A stretch of DNA of 64,000 nt from Oribacterium sp. KHPX15 (GTDB lineage Bacteria; Bacillota; Clostridia; Lachnospirales; Lachnospiraceae): the NCBI RefSeq assembly GCF_900107835.1, contig NZ_FNRG01000001.1:280865-344864 (forward strand). The letters are read 5' to 3'. The position numbers and the translations under genes are program-made. Shown piece after piece: positions 1 to 9,426 of this stretch. A model generated the notes under the pieces. The model was not told the DNA's origin and ran no database searches. It saw nothing but the letters and a program-made list of their open reading frames with translations. Position 1 is the stretch's first letter; every line of letters begins with the position of its first letter.

Positions 1-2
1 AA

Positions 3-2762
3 GAGATCTGGAAGAAGGGTCTACTCTATGAAGGCTTCAAGGTAGTTCCTTACTGCCCGCGCTGCGGAACCCCTCTTTCCAGCCACGAAGTAGCTCAGGG
101 CTATAAGGAGTTAAATGAGCGTTCAGCCATCGTTCGTTTCAAGGCAAAGGATCAGGATTTCTACTTCCTTGCATGGACAACCACACCATGGACACTTCCT
201 TCCAATACCGGACTTTGCGTAAACCCGGATCTTGAGTATTCAAAGGTTAAGGCTGCTGACGGATATACATATGTCATGGCTTCATCACTTCTTGACAAGG
301 TTCTTTCACCTCTTGCAAAGGAAGGCGAGAAGGCTTATGAGGTTCTTGAGACCTATAAGGGAACAGATCTTGTGGGAATTGATTACGAGCCCCTTTATCA
401 GTGCGCGGCAGATGTGGCAGCGAAGCAGCACAAGAGAGCTCATTATGTAGTATGTGATCCTTACGTTACAGCTGAGGACGGTACAGGTATCGTTCACCAG
501 GCTCCTGCATTCGGTGAAGATGATGCCCGTGTAGGCCGTGAGAATGATATGCCTCTCGTTAAGTTCGTTGATGAGAGCGGATGCATGACTGCCGAGACTC
601 CTTTCGCAGGCATGAGATGTAAGCCTACAGAAAAGGAAATCGCAGAGGGTGCTATCAGCTGTGATCCTGAGGTATTGAAGGATCTTTCATCAAGAAAGCT
701 TCTTTACGATGCTCCAAAGTTCACACACTCATATCCTCACTGCTGGAGATGTGATACTCCGCTTATCTACTACGCAAGAGAATCCTGGTTCATTAAGATG
801 AGCGCTGTAAAGGATGACCTTGTTAAGAATAATGCTACCGTTAAGTGGTATCCCGAGACCATCGGTTCAGGCCGTTTCGGTGCATGGATCGAGAATGTTC
901 AGGACTGGGGTCTTTCACGTAACCGTTATTGGGGAACTCCTCTCAATATCTGGGTATGTAAGGACTGCGGCGAAAAGGATGCCATCGGTTCCATTCAGGA
1001 ACTCAAAGAAAGAGCATATAACTATGAAGATGTTCTTTCAGAGCTTAAGGCTTCCGGCAAGGAGGGTTACAGCTCAGATTACGTAGGTTACGAGCATATC
1101 GAGCTCCACAAGCCTTACGTTGACAAGCTTACCTGCAAGTGTCCTAAGTGCGGCGGCGACATGAAGAGAGTACCTGAGGTTATCGACTGCTGGTTCGATT
1201 CGGGCGCTATGCCATACGCACAGCATCATTATCCATTTGAGAACAAGGAGCTTTTCGAGGCACAGTTCCCTGCACAGTTTATCTGTGAGGCCGTTGACCA
1301 GACCAGAGGCTGGTTCTACTCACTTCTTGCAGAGAGCACAATCCTCTTTAACAAGGCACCTTATGAGAACGTTCTCGTACTCGGACACGTTCAGGACGAG
1401 AACGGTCAGAAGATGAGTAAGTCCAAGGGTAATGCTGTTGACCCTATGGATGCATTAAAGAAGCACGGCGCGGACGCTATCCGCTGGTTCTTCTACACAA
1501 ACTCAGCACCATGGCTTCCAAACAGATTCCATGACAAGGCTGTAGTTGAAGGACAGCGTAAGTTCCTTTCCACACTTTGGAACACCTATGCATTCTTCGT
1601 GCTTTATGCAAATATTGATGATTTTGACCCAACTAAGTATTCACTTGAGTACGATAAGCTCGGGGTTATGGATAAATGGCTTCTCAGCAAGCTCAATTCC
1701 GTAGTCAAGTCAGTAGATGACAATCTTACAAACTTCAGAATCCCTGAGGCCGCAAATGCCCTTCAGGAATTTGCGGATGATATGTCCAACTGGTATGTTC
1801 GCCGTTCAAGAGAACGTTTCTGGGCAAAGGGTATGGAGCAGGACAAGATCAATGCTTACATGACTCTTTACACCACACTGGTTACCTTCTCAAAGATTGC
1901 GGCACCTATGGTTCCGTTCATCACAGAGTCCATCTACAGAAATCTTGTCTGCACAGTGGATTCTCAGGCAAAGAAGTCAGTTCACCTCTGCTCTTTCCCT
2001 GAGGCGGATGAGTCTATGATTGATGCAGCTCTTGAAGAGAGCATGGATAAGGTACTCCGTATAGTAATCCTCGGACGTGCTGCAAGAAATACAGCTGCTG
2101 TTAAGAACCGTCAGCCTATCGGCAACATGTATGTGAAGTCAGAATCCGGTCTTGACCAGTATTACATTGATATCATCGAGGATGAGCTTAATGTAAAGAA
2201 TGTCATTTTCCAGGATGACTTAAGGGCATTTACTTCCTACACCTTCAAGCCGCAGCTTAAGACAGTAGGTCCAAAATATGGAAAGCATCTGAATTCGATT
2301 CGTACATATCTTTCAGAGATCGATGGATCAAAGGCCATGGACGATCTCGAGACTAACGGCGAAATCAAGTTCACAGTTGATGGAGATGCAGAAGTTTCAC
2401 TTACAAAGGATGACCTTCTTATAGATGTATCCGAGAAGGGTGGATTTGTCACAGAAGAGGGCAATAATCTCACCGTTGTTCTCGATACAAATCTCACACC
2501 GGAGCTCATCGAAGAGGGCTTTGTAAGAGAAATCATTTCAAAGATTCAGACAATGCGTAAAGAGGCCGGCTTCGAGGTAATGGATCATATCAAGGTATAT
2601 GTGAAGGACAACGATAAGATGGCTAATCTTATGCGTAAGAACGAAAGCGAGATCATAAGAGTAGTTATGGCGGACACAATCGTGTATAATCTTACTCAGG
2701 GATACGAGAAGGAATGGGATATCAATGGAGAGACCATGACTCTTGCTGTCGAAAAGATCTAA
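3..2762 (+). CDS. ileS: Isoleucyl-tRNA synthetase, 5' end outside window
   Basis: Charges tRNA-Ile with isoleucine in the cytosol. The frame is open from base 3 (begins EIWKKGLLYEG) to the stop at 2760-2762, giving 919 residues, so roughly 120 N-terminal residues with the HIGH motif are missing. A CPRCGTPL zinc-type motif lies at the very start, a second Cys cluster (CKDCG ... CPKCGG) near 955-1160, the ENVQDWGLSRNRYWGTP stretch near 890-940, and the KMSKS loop near 1410. The C-terminus ends EWDINGETMTLAVEKI and has no C-terminal zinc finger. This arrangement resembles the long eukaryote-like (type 2) bacterial enzyme rather than the E. coli type; that subtype call is inference. Confidence 0.97.
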   Translation, partial: EIWKKGLLYEGFKVVPYCPRCGTPLSSHEVAQGYKELNERSAIVRFKAKDQDFYFLAWTTTPWTLPSNTGLCVNPDLEYSKVKAADGYTYVMASSLLDKVLSPLAKEGEKAYEVLETYKGTDLVGIDYEPLYQCAADVAAKQHKRAHYVVCDPYVTAEDGTGIVHQAPAFGEDDARVGRENDMPLVKFVDESGCMTAETPFAGMRCKPTEKEIAEGAISCDPEVLKDLSSRKLLYDAPKFTHSYPHCWRCDTPLIYYARESWFIKMSAVKDDLVKNNATVKWYPETIGSGRFGAWIENVQDWGLSRNRYWGTPLNIWVCKDCGEKDAIGSIQELKERAYNYEDVLSELKASGKEGYSSDYVGYEHIELHKPYVDKLTCKCPKCGGDMKRVPEVIDCWFDSGAMPYAQHHYPFENKELFEAQFPAQFICEAVDQTRGWFYSLLAESTILFNKAPYENVLVLGHVQDENGQKMSKSKGNAVDPMDALKKHGADAIRWFFYTNSAPWLPNRFHDKAVVEGQRKFLSTLWNTYAFFVLYANIDDFDPTKYSLEYDKLGVMDKWLLSKLNSVVKSVDDNLTNFRIPEAANALQEFADDMSNWYVRRSRERFWAKGMEQDKINAYMTLYTTLVTFSKIAAPMVPFITESIYRNLVCTVDSQAKKSVHLCSFPEADESMIDAALEESMDKVLRIVILGRAARNTAAVKNRQPIGNMYVKSESGLDQYYIDIIEDELNVKNVIFQDDLRAFTSYTFKPQLKTVGPKYGKHLNSIRTYLSEIDGSKAMDDLETNGEIKFTVDGDAEVSLTKDDLLIDVSEKGGFVTEEGNNLTVVLDTNLTPELIEEGFVREIISKIQTMRKEAGFEVMDHIKVYVKDNDKMANLMRKNESEIIRVVMADTIVYNLTQGYEKEWDINGETMTLAVEKI

Positions 2763-2786
2763 AAATATACTGATCAGATCAGAACC

Positions 2787-2841
2787 CCTTATGGAAACAA
2801 TCTGAATGTGTTTCCATAAGGATTCGAAATTTATATTTCGA
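2787..2841 (+). other. Two consecutive hairpins between ileS and glgP
   Basis: A perfect 13-bp inverted repeat (2787-2799 with 2809-2821, CCTTATGGAAACA) is followed by CGAAAT-ttat-ATTTCG (2825-2830 with 2835-2840), which ends directly against the glgP ribosome binding site. Neither has a T-tract, so they look like mRNA structure or processing signals rather than a terminator. Function is unknown. Confidence 0.6.
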
Positions 2842-2856
2842 GAAAGGAATAGGATA

Positions 2857-5313
2857 GTGGAGAAGTTCGATAAGGAATTATTCAAAAAAGAAATTAAGAG
2901 CAGTGCCCGCAAGCTTTATCGCAGATCACTTGAGGATCTCAATACAAAGGAGGCTTTTTTTGCAGTTTCTTATGCTGTTCAGAACACCATCATTGATGAC
3001 TGGATGGCAACTCAGAAGGTAACTGAGAAAAAGGACGCCAAGAGAGTTTATTATCTTTCAATGGAATTCCTCATGGGAAGAGCTCTCGGCAACAATATCA
3101 TAAATCTCACTTGTCGTGATGAAATCAAGGAAGCCCTTGAGGAGCTGCATCTTGATCTCAATGCCATTGAGGATGAGGAACCTGACTGGGCTCTCGGAAA
3201 CGGTGGTCTCGGAAGACTTGCAGCATGTTTCCTGGATTCCCTTGCAACTCTCGGATATTGGGCATGCGGATGTGGAATACGCTATAAATACGGTATGTTC
3301 AAGCAGCAGATCGTTAACGGATATCAGAAGGAAGTACCTGACGACTGGCTTAAGGACGGAAATCCTTTTGAGCTTCGTCGTGCAGAGCTTTCAAAGGAAG
3401 TAAAGTTCGGAGGATGGGTAGAAGCTGTAAACCACAACGGAAAGCTTAAATTCGAACAAAAGGGATACCAGTCAGTTATCGCGATTCCATATGATACACC
3501 TGTAGTAGGTTACAACAATCACGTTGTTGATACTCTTCGTGTATGGGATGCACAGGCAAAGGAAACCTTCCGTCTTGATGAGTTTGATAAAGGTAATTAC
3601 GAGGCAGCTGTTGAAAATGAGAACATGGCCCGTAACATAGTTGAAGTTCTTTATCCCAATGATAATCACTATGCAGGTAAGGAGCTTCGTCTTCGCCAGC
3701 AGTATTTCTTTATTTCAGCTTCCGTACAGACAGCTGTAAAGGATTATGTTGACAGACACGACGGAGACATTAAGCACCTCTATGAGAAGGTTGCCTTCCA
3801 GTTAAATGATACACACCCTACAGTTGCGGTAGCAGAGCTTATGAGGGTTCTTATGGATGATTATGAGCTTTCATGGGATGAGGCATGGGAAATAACCAAA
3901 AAGACCTGTGCATATACAAACCACACCATCATGGCTGAGGCCCTTGAGAAGTGGCCTATCGAGCTTTTCTCAAAGCTTCTTCCACGTATCTATCAGATCG
4001 TTGAGGAGATCAACCGCCGCTTCTGTGAGTATATCCGTGACAAGTATCCTGAGAATGCCGAGCATAAGATTGCAAAGATGGCTATCATTTATGACGGACA
4101 GGTTAAGATGGCTCACCTTGCCATCGTTGGCGGACATGCCGTAAACGGTGTTGCACAGCTTCATACAGAGATCCTCAAAAAGGAAACTCTTAAGGATTTC
4201 TATGAACTGTATCCTGAGAAGTTCTCAAGCAAGACAAACGGTATCACACAGCGCAGATGGCTTCTTCATGCAAATCCTGAGCTTGCCGAATGGATTTCTG
4301 ACAAGATCGGTGATGGCTGGATAACAGATCTCTCCAAGATCAGCAAGCTGGCAGTTTATGCTGATGATGAAAAGTGTCAGGCAGAGTTCATGGCTATCAA
4401 GCGCCATAACAAAGAACGTCTTGCCAAGTATATACTTGAGCACAACGGAATTCAGGTTTCTACCGATGCCATCTTCGATGTCATGGTAAAGAGACTTCAC
4501 GAGTACAAGAGACAGCTTCTCAACATACTTCATGTAATGTATGTATACAACCAGCTTAAAGATCATCCCGAGATGAAGTTCCATCCTCATGTTTATATCT
4601 TTGGTGCAAAGGCAGCTGCAGGTTACAAGACAGCAAAGCTTACAATCAAGCTTATCAATAATGTTGCCAATGTTATAAACAACGATGAGTCCATAAACGG
4701 AAAGATCAAGGTTGTTTTCATCGAGGATTACAGAGTATCCAATGCCGAGCTTATCATCCCGGCTGCAGATATTTCAGAGCAGATTTCAACAGCTTCAAAG
4801 GAAGCTTCCGGAACCTCAAACATGAAGCTTATGCTTAACGGTGCCCTTACACTTGGAACTATGGATGGTGCCAATGTTGAGATCGTTAAGGAAGTTGGTC
4901 ATGAATATGCATTCACCTTTGGATTGTCCTCTGATGAGGTTATCGCTCTTGAGCATAATCATCAGTACAACCCTATGGAGATCTTCAACCACAATCAGGA
5001 GATCAGAAGAGTACTTATGCAGCTTGTAAACGGATATTACAGCCCTGAGAATCCTGAGCTGTTCCGTCCGCTTTACAACTCACTTCTCAATACACAGGAA
5101 TCAGATGTGGCTGACCGTTACTTCATACTTAAGGATTTCGCTTCCTATGACGAAGCTCAGAGAAGAGCCTGCGAGCAGTACGAGGATGAGTCCTGGTGGG
5201 CTAAGGCAGGAATTCTCAATACTTCACATGCCGGAAAGTTCTCATCTGACAGAACTATCGAAGAGTATGTTGATGAGATTTGGAAGCTTGACAGAATCAA
5301 GGTTAAAGTTTAA
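2857..5313 (+). CDS. glgP: Glycogen/starch/maltodextrin phosphorylase
   Basis: Phosphorolyses alpha-1,4-glucan to glucose 1-phosphate with a PLP cofactor. I chose the GTG at 2857 because AGAAAGGA (2841-2848) sits a correct distance upstream; the in-frame ATG at 2806 has no ribosome binding site and lies inside a hairpin. This gives 818 residues, the normal size of the family. Visible family signatures are the N-terminal YYLSMEFLMGRALGNN, the glycine-rich DWALGNGGLGRLAACFLDS, and the PLP-lysine region SGTSNMKLMLNGALTLGT with Lys657. It follows ileS by 94 bases and is closed by a strong terminator. No glycogen synthesis genes are nearby. Confidence 0.97.
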   Translation: MEKFDKELFKKEIKSSARKLYRRSLEDLNTKEAFFAVSYAVQNTIIDDWMATQKVTEKKDAKRVYYLSMEFLMGRALGNNIINLTCRDEIKEALEELHLDLNAIEDEEPDWALGNGGLGRLAACFLDSLATLGYWACGCGIRYKYGMFKQQIVNGYQKEVPDDWLKDGNPFELRRAELSKEVKFGGWVEAVNHNGKLKFEQKGYQSVIAIPYDTPVVGYNNHVVDTLRVWDAQAKETFRLDEFDKGNYEAAVENENMARNIVEVLYPNDNHYAGKELRLRQQYFFISASVQTAVKDYVDRHDGDIKHLYEKVAFQLNDTHPTVAVAELMRVLMDDYELSWDEAWEITKKTCAYTNHTIMAEALEKWPIELFSKLLPRIYQIVEEINRRFCEYIRDKYPENAEHKIAKMAIIYDGQVKMAHLAIVGGHAVNGVAQLHTEILKKETLKDFYELYPEKFSSKTNGITQRRWLLHANPELAEWISDKIGDGWITDLSKISKLAVYADDEKCQAEFMAIKRHNKERLAKYILEHNGIQVSTDAIFDVMVKRLHEYKRQLLNILHVMYVYNQLKDHPEMKFHPHVYIFGAKAAAGYKTAKLTIKLINNVANVINNDESINGKIKVVFIEDYRVSNAELIIPAADISEQISTASKEASGTSNMKLMLNGALTLGTMDGANVEIVKEVGHEYAFTFGLSSDEVIALEHNHQYNPMEIFNHNQEIRRVLMQLVNGYYSPENPELFRPLYNSLLNTQESDVADRYFILKDFASYDEAQRRACEQYEDESWWAKAGILNTSHAGKFSSDRTIEEYVDEIWKLDRIKVKV

Positions 5314-5330
5314 TGACTATTCAATGAAAA

Positions 5331-5363
5331 AGCGAGCCGGTGTCGATACCGGCTCGCTTTTTT
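5331..5363 (+). terminator. Terminator between glgP and convergent GNAT gene
   Basis: A perfect 10-bp stem AGCGAGCCGG / CCGGCTCGCT (5331-5340 with 5349-5358) with loop TGTCGATA is followed by a T-run and preceded by an A-run. It can therefore serve both convergent genes. Confidence 0.93.
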
Positions 5364-6267
5364 ATACCATCATATATACAATTCTTTCGGTCTCGACATA
5401 TCCGAGGCCTTCATAAAGATTAAGTGCTATTACATTGTTACTTGAAACCTGTAAAAGTATTTTTTTGTACTTCCCGGGTTTTTCGTAGTTTTCCACGGCT
5501 TTCATAAGGGCTTTCCCATGGCCTTTTCCCAGATACTTGTCATACACCAGAAGTCCGTACAGATAAAGCGTTTCTTTATCATAACCTGTGAGATGCACTT
5601 CTCCGTATTTATTGCAAAGATCATCGCCGGGGTCTGATATGGGATGCTCCAGAACCTTTTCCATAAGCAGCTCATCATAAAGGTGTACTGCCCCTATAGA
5701 TCTTAAAGTCTCATAGGTATCCGGTGCCACAAATGGGACAGGAGCCTTTAGCCTGAAGGTCTGATCCCCTGATTCATCATGGAAATCACCCTTACAGAGG
5801 AAATCATCTGTATCTGATCCACCATGCAAATCACTTTCAGGGAAGTAACCATCTGGTTCTGATTCATCATCGGATTCAAAACAGATACGCTCATATGCGG
5901 CGCAATCAGAACCTGTCAGCGGTTTCTTTATCATGAATTTTATCTTTACATCTCTGAAATCATCCCGAAGACTGTTGTAACACATGGAAAAAAAGCCGAT
6001 TCCTCTCATGGACGGGTGGGTAAAGGCTTCTACCTCGATAACTTTTTTCCCTTCCACAGTCTCACCGAGAAAATAGCCTGACAGAACCGCAAAAAGTTCT
6101 GAATCAAGACCACTTTCCTCTTTATCATCGTTTCTGACAATATAATAAAAATCCCCGTCAAGATCGCTGTCATAGTTCGTATGATCTGCGAGATTACATT
6201 CATTGACAAGCTCACATACAGCGGCTCTGTCCATATCTTCCAATTCTTTAAATAATTCAGCTTCCAT
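5362..6267 (-). CDS. Tandem GNAT-family N-acetyltransferase
   Basis: The 301-residue protein ends in a recognisable GNAT fold: DKYLGKGHGKALMKAVE matches the acetyl-CoA pyrophosphate loop (Q/RxxGxG/A), followed by VSSNNVIALNLYEGLGYVE, the typical motif B and C-terminal strand. The N-terminal half carries a weaker copy (EAFTHPSMRGIGFFSMCYNSL), so the protein is probably a two-domain GNAT in which the first domain may be structural. The substrate is unknown. The middle part (about residues 130-160) is very acidic and may be a linker. The gene converges with glgP and shares its terminator. The start ATG at 6267 has only a weak ribosome binding site. Confidence 0.75.
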   Translation of the reverse strand: MEAELFKELEDMDRAAVCELVNECNLADHTNYDSDLDGDFYYIVRNDDKEESGLDSELFAVLSGYFLGETVEGKKVIEVEAFTHPSMRGIGFFSMCYNSLRDDFRDVKIKFMIKKPLTGSDCAAYERICFESDDESEPDGYFPESDLHGGSDTDDFLCKGDFHDESGDQTFRLKAPVPFVAPDTYETLRSIGAVHLYDELLMEKVLEHPISDPGDDLCNKYGEVHLTGYDKETLYLYGLLVYDKYLGKGHGKALMKAVENYEKPGKYKKILLQVSSNNVIALNLYEGLGYVETERIVYMMV

Positions 6268-6289
6268 AGCAAGGATTATAGCACATTTT

Positions 6290-6318
6290 TTGACACCTAC
6301 AGCCCATTATGATAAAAT
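6290..6318 (+). promoter_or_regulatory. Sigma-70-type promoter for the 49-aa/VanZ-like operon
   Basis: TTGACA (6290-6295), a 17-base spacer, then TAAAAT (6313-6318), placed about 38 bases before the ATG at 6357. It lies between the divergent GNAT gene and this operon. Confidence 0.75.
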
Positions 6319-6356
6319 ACATTAGCCTTTATAGAAATCAGTTAAAAGGAGATATC

Positions 6357-6506
6357 ATGGAGAAGATTTATAAAACAATGAGAGATACCGGAGCCGGCTC
6401 AATCGCCCTCGGAATAGTGATCCTTGTTGCAGGAATAACAGTTGGCATTATTTCCATCATAAACGGAACCGTACTTTTAAAGCGTAAGAACGAACTTACT
6501 TTCTAA
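6357..6506 (+). CDS. Small single-pass membrane protein (49 aa)
   Basis: I do not recognise the family. The start is set by AAAAGGAG (6344-6351) just before the ATG at 6357; an upstream in-frame ATG at 6309 lies inside the promoter. The peptide begins MEKIYKTMRDTGAGS, has one hydrophobic helix of about 23 residues rich in Ile/Val/Gly (IALGIVILVAGITVGIISII) and ends in a basic tail (LLKRKNEL), which suggests an N-out/C-in single-pass protein. It is the first gene of an operon and ends two bases before the VanZ-like gene, which has no ribosome binding site of its own, so the two are probably translationally coupled. Confidence 0.7.
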   Translation: MEKIYKTMRDTGAGSIALGIVILVAGITVGIISIINGTVLLKRKNELTF

Positions 6507-6508
6507 AA

Positions 6509-7012
6509 ATGGCAAAGCATTCAACCAGAAACCAGAAGATTGGTTGGATCCTTTTCGTACTTTATCTTGCGGCTCTTCTTTATCTCATGTTTTTTTCAGA
6601 GATGGAACAGAGAGGAGTAGGCGCAAAAACAGAATACACCTACAATCTTACACCCTTTGTTGAGATCAGCAGATACCTGTTTTCCGGTAAGCAGATAGGC
6701 CTGAGAGGGGTTTTGCTCAATCTATACGGAAATATTCTGGGATTTATGCCCTTCGGTTTTATCCTGGGTGTTATCAGCTCAAGATGCAGGGAGCATTGGT
6801 ATAATGCTGTGATATGCACATATCTTTTGAGCTTCAGTATCGAGATGATTCAGCTGGTGCTGCGTGCGGGAAGCTGTGATGTGGACGATATCATACTTAA
6901 CACGTTGGGAGGCACTTTAGGTTATGCTGTTTTCTGTTTTGTGCAGCACAGAAGGAAAGTTAATTATTTTAAACGTCATCCGCAAAGACGTCATGGATCC
7001 AGAGGCATTTAG
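6509..7012 (+). CDS. VanZ-like family membrane protein
   Basis: A 167-residue integral membrane protein. Hydrophobic segments lie near residues 12-28, 70-92, 95-118 and 125-150. The conserved VanZ pattern NLYGNILGFMPFGFIL and the later SIEMIQLVLRAGSCDVDDIILNT are clear. VanZ gives low-level teicoplanin resistance in enterococci, but most family members are uncharacterised envelope proteins, so a resistance role is not supported here. The gene lies between two other small membrane-protein genes; its stop overlaps the GTG start of the next gene. The C-terminus is basic and probably cytoplasmic. Confidence 0.85.
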   Translation: MAKHSTRNQKIGWILFVLYLAALLYLMFFSEMEQRGVGAKTEYTYNLTPFVEISRYLFSGKQIGLRGVLLNLYGNILGFMPFGFILGVISSRCREHWYNAVICTYLLSFSIEMIQLVLRAGSCDVDDIILNTLGGTLGYAVFCFVQHRRKVNYFKRHPQRRHGSRGI

Positions 7013-7332
7013 TGGCTAATAAAAAGAGATATAATTATATACGTAAAAAAATCGCACCGGGCACCTGGTTCAAAGTTATGACTGCAATACTATCCTTTGT
7101 TTTACTTGTGTCCTGTATCGTCATTTCCACCTACATGGAGGGGAAAGGACCGTTATTCATAGGTGCCATGGGCATAAGTTCAATCATCATGGCTATTTAT
7201 ACAGTTTTTAATTCCATGGTTTTTGAAAAGGATCCCGAGTGCAATTACATACCTGTACATGCTGCAGGTATCGTTGCAGGAATCATAGTGATTCTATGGC
7301 TCATCCTGCTTCTTTTAGGTTTGTTTTTTTGA
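7012..7332 (+). CDS. Small membrane protein, three predicted helices (106 aa)
   Basis: It starts with GTG at 7012, sharing bases with the TAG stop of the VanZ-like gene, which indicates translational coupling. The N-terminus is strongly basic (ANKKRYNYIRKKIAPG) and is followed by about three hydrophobic helices near residues 20-40, 44-62 and 82-105. It resembles short uncharacterised membrane proteins common in Lachnospiraceae (I recall a DUF6142-type family, not verified). A role with the VanZ-like protein is inferred only from operon position. The aminopeptidase-like gene starts seven bases downstream. Confidence 0.65.
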   Translation: MANKKRYNYIRKKIAPGTWFKVMTAILSFVLLVSCIVISTYMEGKGPLFIGAMGISSIIMAIYTVFNSMVFEKDPECNYIPVHAAGIVAGIIVILWLILLLLGLFF

Positions 7333-7338
7333 GGTAAT

Positions 7339-9426
7339 ATGGAACGATATAACGATGCTGTAGAGCGCATCAGAGAAATCCCGGAAGAAAAGGCTGTGCC
7401 GGAAACTTTCCGGGATTATTTCATTACATGTGCTGAATTCATTATAAAAATAGATGATTTTATAAAAGAAACTGAAAATATAGATCTGTCCGGATATTCC
7501 TTTACTGAAGATAATGACGCCATTCCCGGCAGAAGCATTGACCTTCGCAAATGGAATCAGGTGCTGTATGAGGATATGGTAAGAGATTATGATCACTCAT
7601 ACCTTAATCCTGCATACGCTGAAAAGAAGCTTTCTCCTTATGGCAGTATCCTTTCTGTTCTCCTTTTGGAAATAGAAAACCTCATTCAAAGTGCCTATGA
7701 GAAGGACCTTTATGATATAACAAATGTCCTGGAAACATTCATTCAGGTATATTGTCTTTTCACTTCTGATTACAGGGATTTTTCGGATAATGCTGACGCA
7801 CAGTCACTTCCCGAGGTTAAGACATTAAAAGATGTCCTTTATTCCTATGCTTATGACTATTCCATGGATTTTCTTAAGAAGCAGATGGACAGACAGTATC
7901 TTTGTTCCGATACCTATACGAAAAAAGTCCTGTCATCACATGATTTTAAAAATGTTGATGACATATATCTTTATGGAGCTTATATATCAGAAACAGCCTA
8001 CAAAACCGCAGAGTTTGCAGCTTCTCTTTCAGATGAAGAGGTGGACCGTATGGCATACACCTGGTATAAAGGATTTAAAGACGGTTTTTTGATCCAGGGA
8101 AAGCCATATGATAAAAAATCCCTGATTGAGTTTAGATTCCATATTGGTTTTGAAAGAGTTGTAAAACGTGCAGCGGAGTACTTTAAGGAAGATGGTTATG
8201 ATTTCACTGTTCCGGTGAGATCAGCTCATTTCCTAACCAGATCACCGCAGGGAGCTGCTTTACTTTATGAGAGCCCTAACCGGCAGATGGACTATGATCA
8301 CTGCTATGACCTTTCTCTTGTAATGGGTGACCGTATAGCATCACGTATGCTGGAGGAAACAGATCAGATATTCCGTACCTATGATTCGGAAATAAAGCGC
8401 TATGCAGGTCCTGTTGTTATGGAAACATTTGGAGAACCTGAGTTTGAACCTGTAGAAAAGTTCGAGAAGCTAAGCTTCAACGATCATCAGAAAGAAGTTT
8501 ACGGAAGATACAGAAGCGAACTTCAAAATACCGTATATAAATATATCGATGCCGAGGAACGTTCCTTCACCATCATTGCATGGCCTCTGCCAACTATAGG
8601 ACACGATTTTAAAGAAATCTTCCGGGAGACAATTGCCATCAATACTCTGTCTTCGGAAGCCTATATGCCTGTACAGGCAAGGATTATAGATGCTCTCGAT
8701 AAAGCTGATTACGTGATTGTGAAAGGCCGTGGAAATGATACCGACATGAAGGTGATGCTTCATCCTCTTACTGATCCGGATAAACAGTCAAATTTTGAAA
8801 ACTGTCTTTCCGATGTAAACATTCCACTTGGGGAAGTATTCACCTCTCCTTTACTTACAGGCACAGAAGGTGTGCTGAACGTTAAATCAGTATTTATCGA
8901 TGGTATACAGTTCCATGACTTAAGGATAGTTTTTGAAAACGGAAGAGTGACAGATTACAGCTGTAAAAACTTTGAAGATCCTGATGCCTCAAAAGCACTG
9001 ATCCGCCGTGTGATATTCGGAGAAAAGGAAAATCTCCCCATAGGAGAATTTGCCATCGGAACCAATACTCTTGCATACAAAATGATCGAGAAGTATAAAA
9101 TCGGTGCAAGGATGCCCATCCTCATTGCAGAGAAAACAGGTCCTCATTTTGCAGTAGGCGATACCTGTTACTCCTTTATGGAGGAAATGCATCTCTTCAA
9201 CCCTGACGGAAAAGAACTCATTGCCAAAGATAATGAATGTTCCATCCTCAGAAAAACTGATCCGGATAAAGCTTATTTTGCGGTTCATACGGATATTACA
9301 ATTCCTTATCATGAACTTGACTCCATTGAGGCTGTAACAAGTCATGGCGAACATATCTCCATCATATCCGGCGGCAGATTTGTTCTTGAAGGTACGGAGG
9401 TACTGAATGCTCCACTTGACGATTAA
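7339..9426 (+). CDS. M29-type metallo-aminopeptidase with long N-terminal extension
   Basis: The C-terminal part (about residues 370-695) matches peptidase family M29 (aminopeptidase T/S). The metal and catalytic positions known for that family have clear counterparts: Glu in PLGEVFTSP, Glu in PIGEFAIGTN, His and Tyr in GPHFAVGDTCY, and His/Asp in HTDITI. M29 enzymes are cytosolic dimeric aminopeptidases of about 410 residues. This protein has 695, because about 370 extra residues precede the domain; I do not recognise that part. There is no signal peptide. Its 3' end overlaps the OGG1-type gene by 20 bases. Peptidase function is likely; the substrate is unknown. Confidence 0.78.
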   Translation: MERYNDAVERIREIPEEKAVPETFRDYFITCAEFIIKIDDFIKETENIDLSGYSFTEDNDAIPGRSIDLRKWNQVLYEDMVRDYDHSYLNPAYAEKKLSPYGSILSVLLLEIENLIQSAYEKDLYDITNVLETFIQVYCLFTSDYRDFSDNADAQSLPEVKTLKDVLYSYAYDYSMDFLKKQMDRQYLCSDTYTKKVLSSHDFKNVDDIYLYGAYISETAYKTAEFAASLSDEEVDRMAYTWYKGFKDGFLIQGKPYDKKSLIEFRFHIGFERVVKRAAEYFKEDGYDFTVPVRSAHFLTRSPQGAALLYESPNRQMDYDHCYDLSLVMGDRIASRMLEETDQIFRTYDSEIKRYAGPVVMETFGEPEFEPVEKFEKLSFNDHQKEVYGRYRSELQNTVYKYIDAEERSFTIIAWPLPTIGHDFKEIFRETIAINTLSSEAYMPVQARIIDALDKADYVIVKGRGNDTDMKVMLHPLTDPDKQSNFENCLSDVNIPLGEVFTSPLLTGTEGVLNVKSVFIDGIQFHDLRIVFENGRVTDYSCKNFEDPDASKALIRRVIFGEKENLPIGEFAIGTNTLAYKMIEKYKIGARMPILIAEKTGPHFAVGDTCYSFMEEMHLFNPDGKELIAKDNECSILRKTDPDKAYFAVHTDITIPYHELDSIEAVTSHGEHISIISGGRFVLEGTEVLNAPLDD

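Noticed and set aside
6509..7012. Glycopeptide resistance gene
   Set aside because: VanZ-like domain alone; no vanHAX or regulator nearby, and most family members are not resistance genes.
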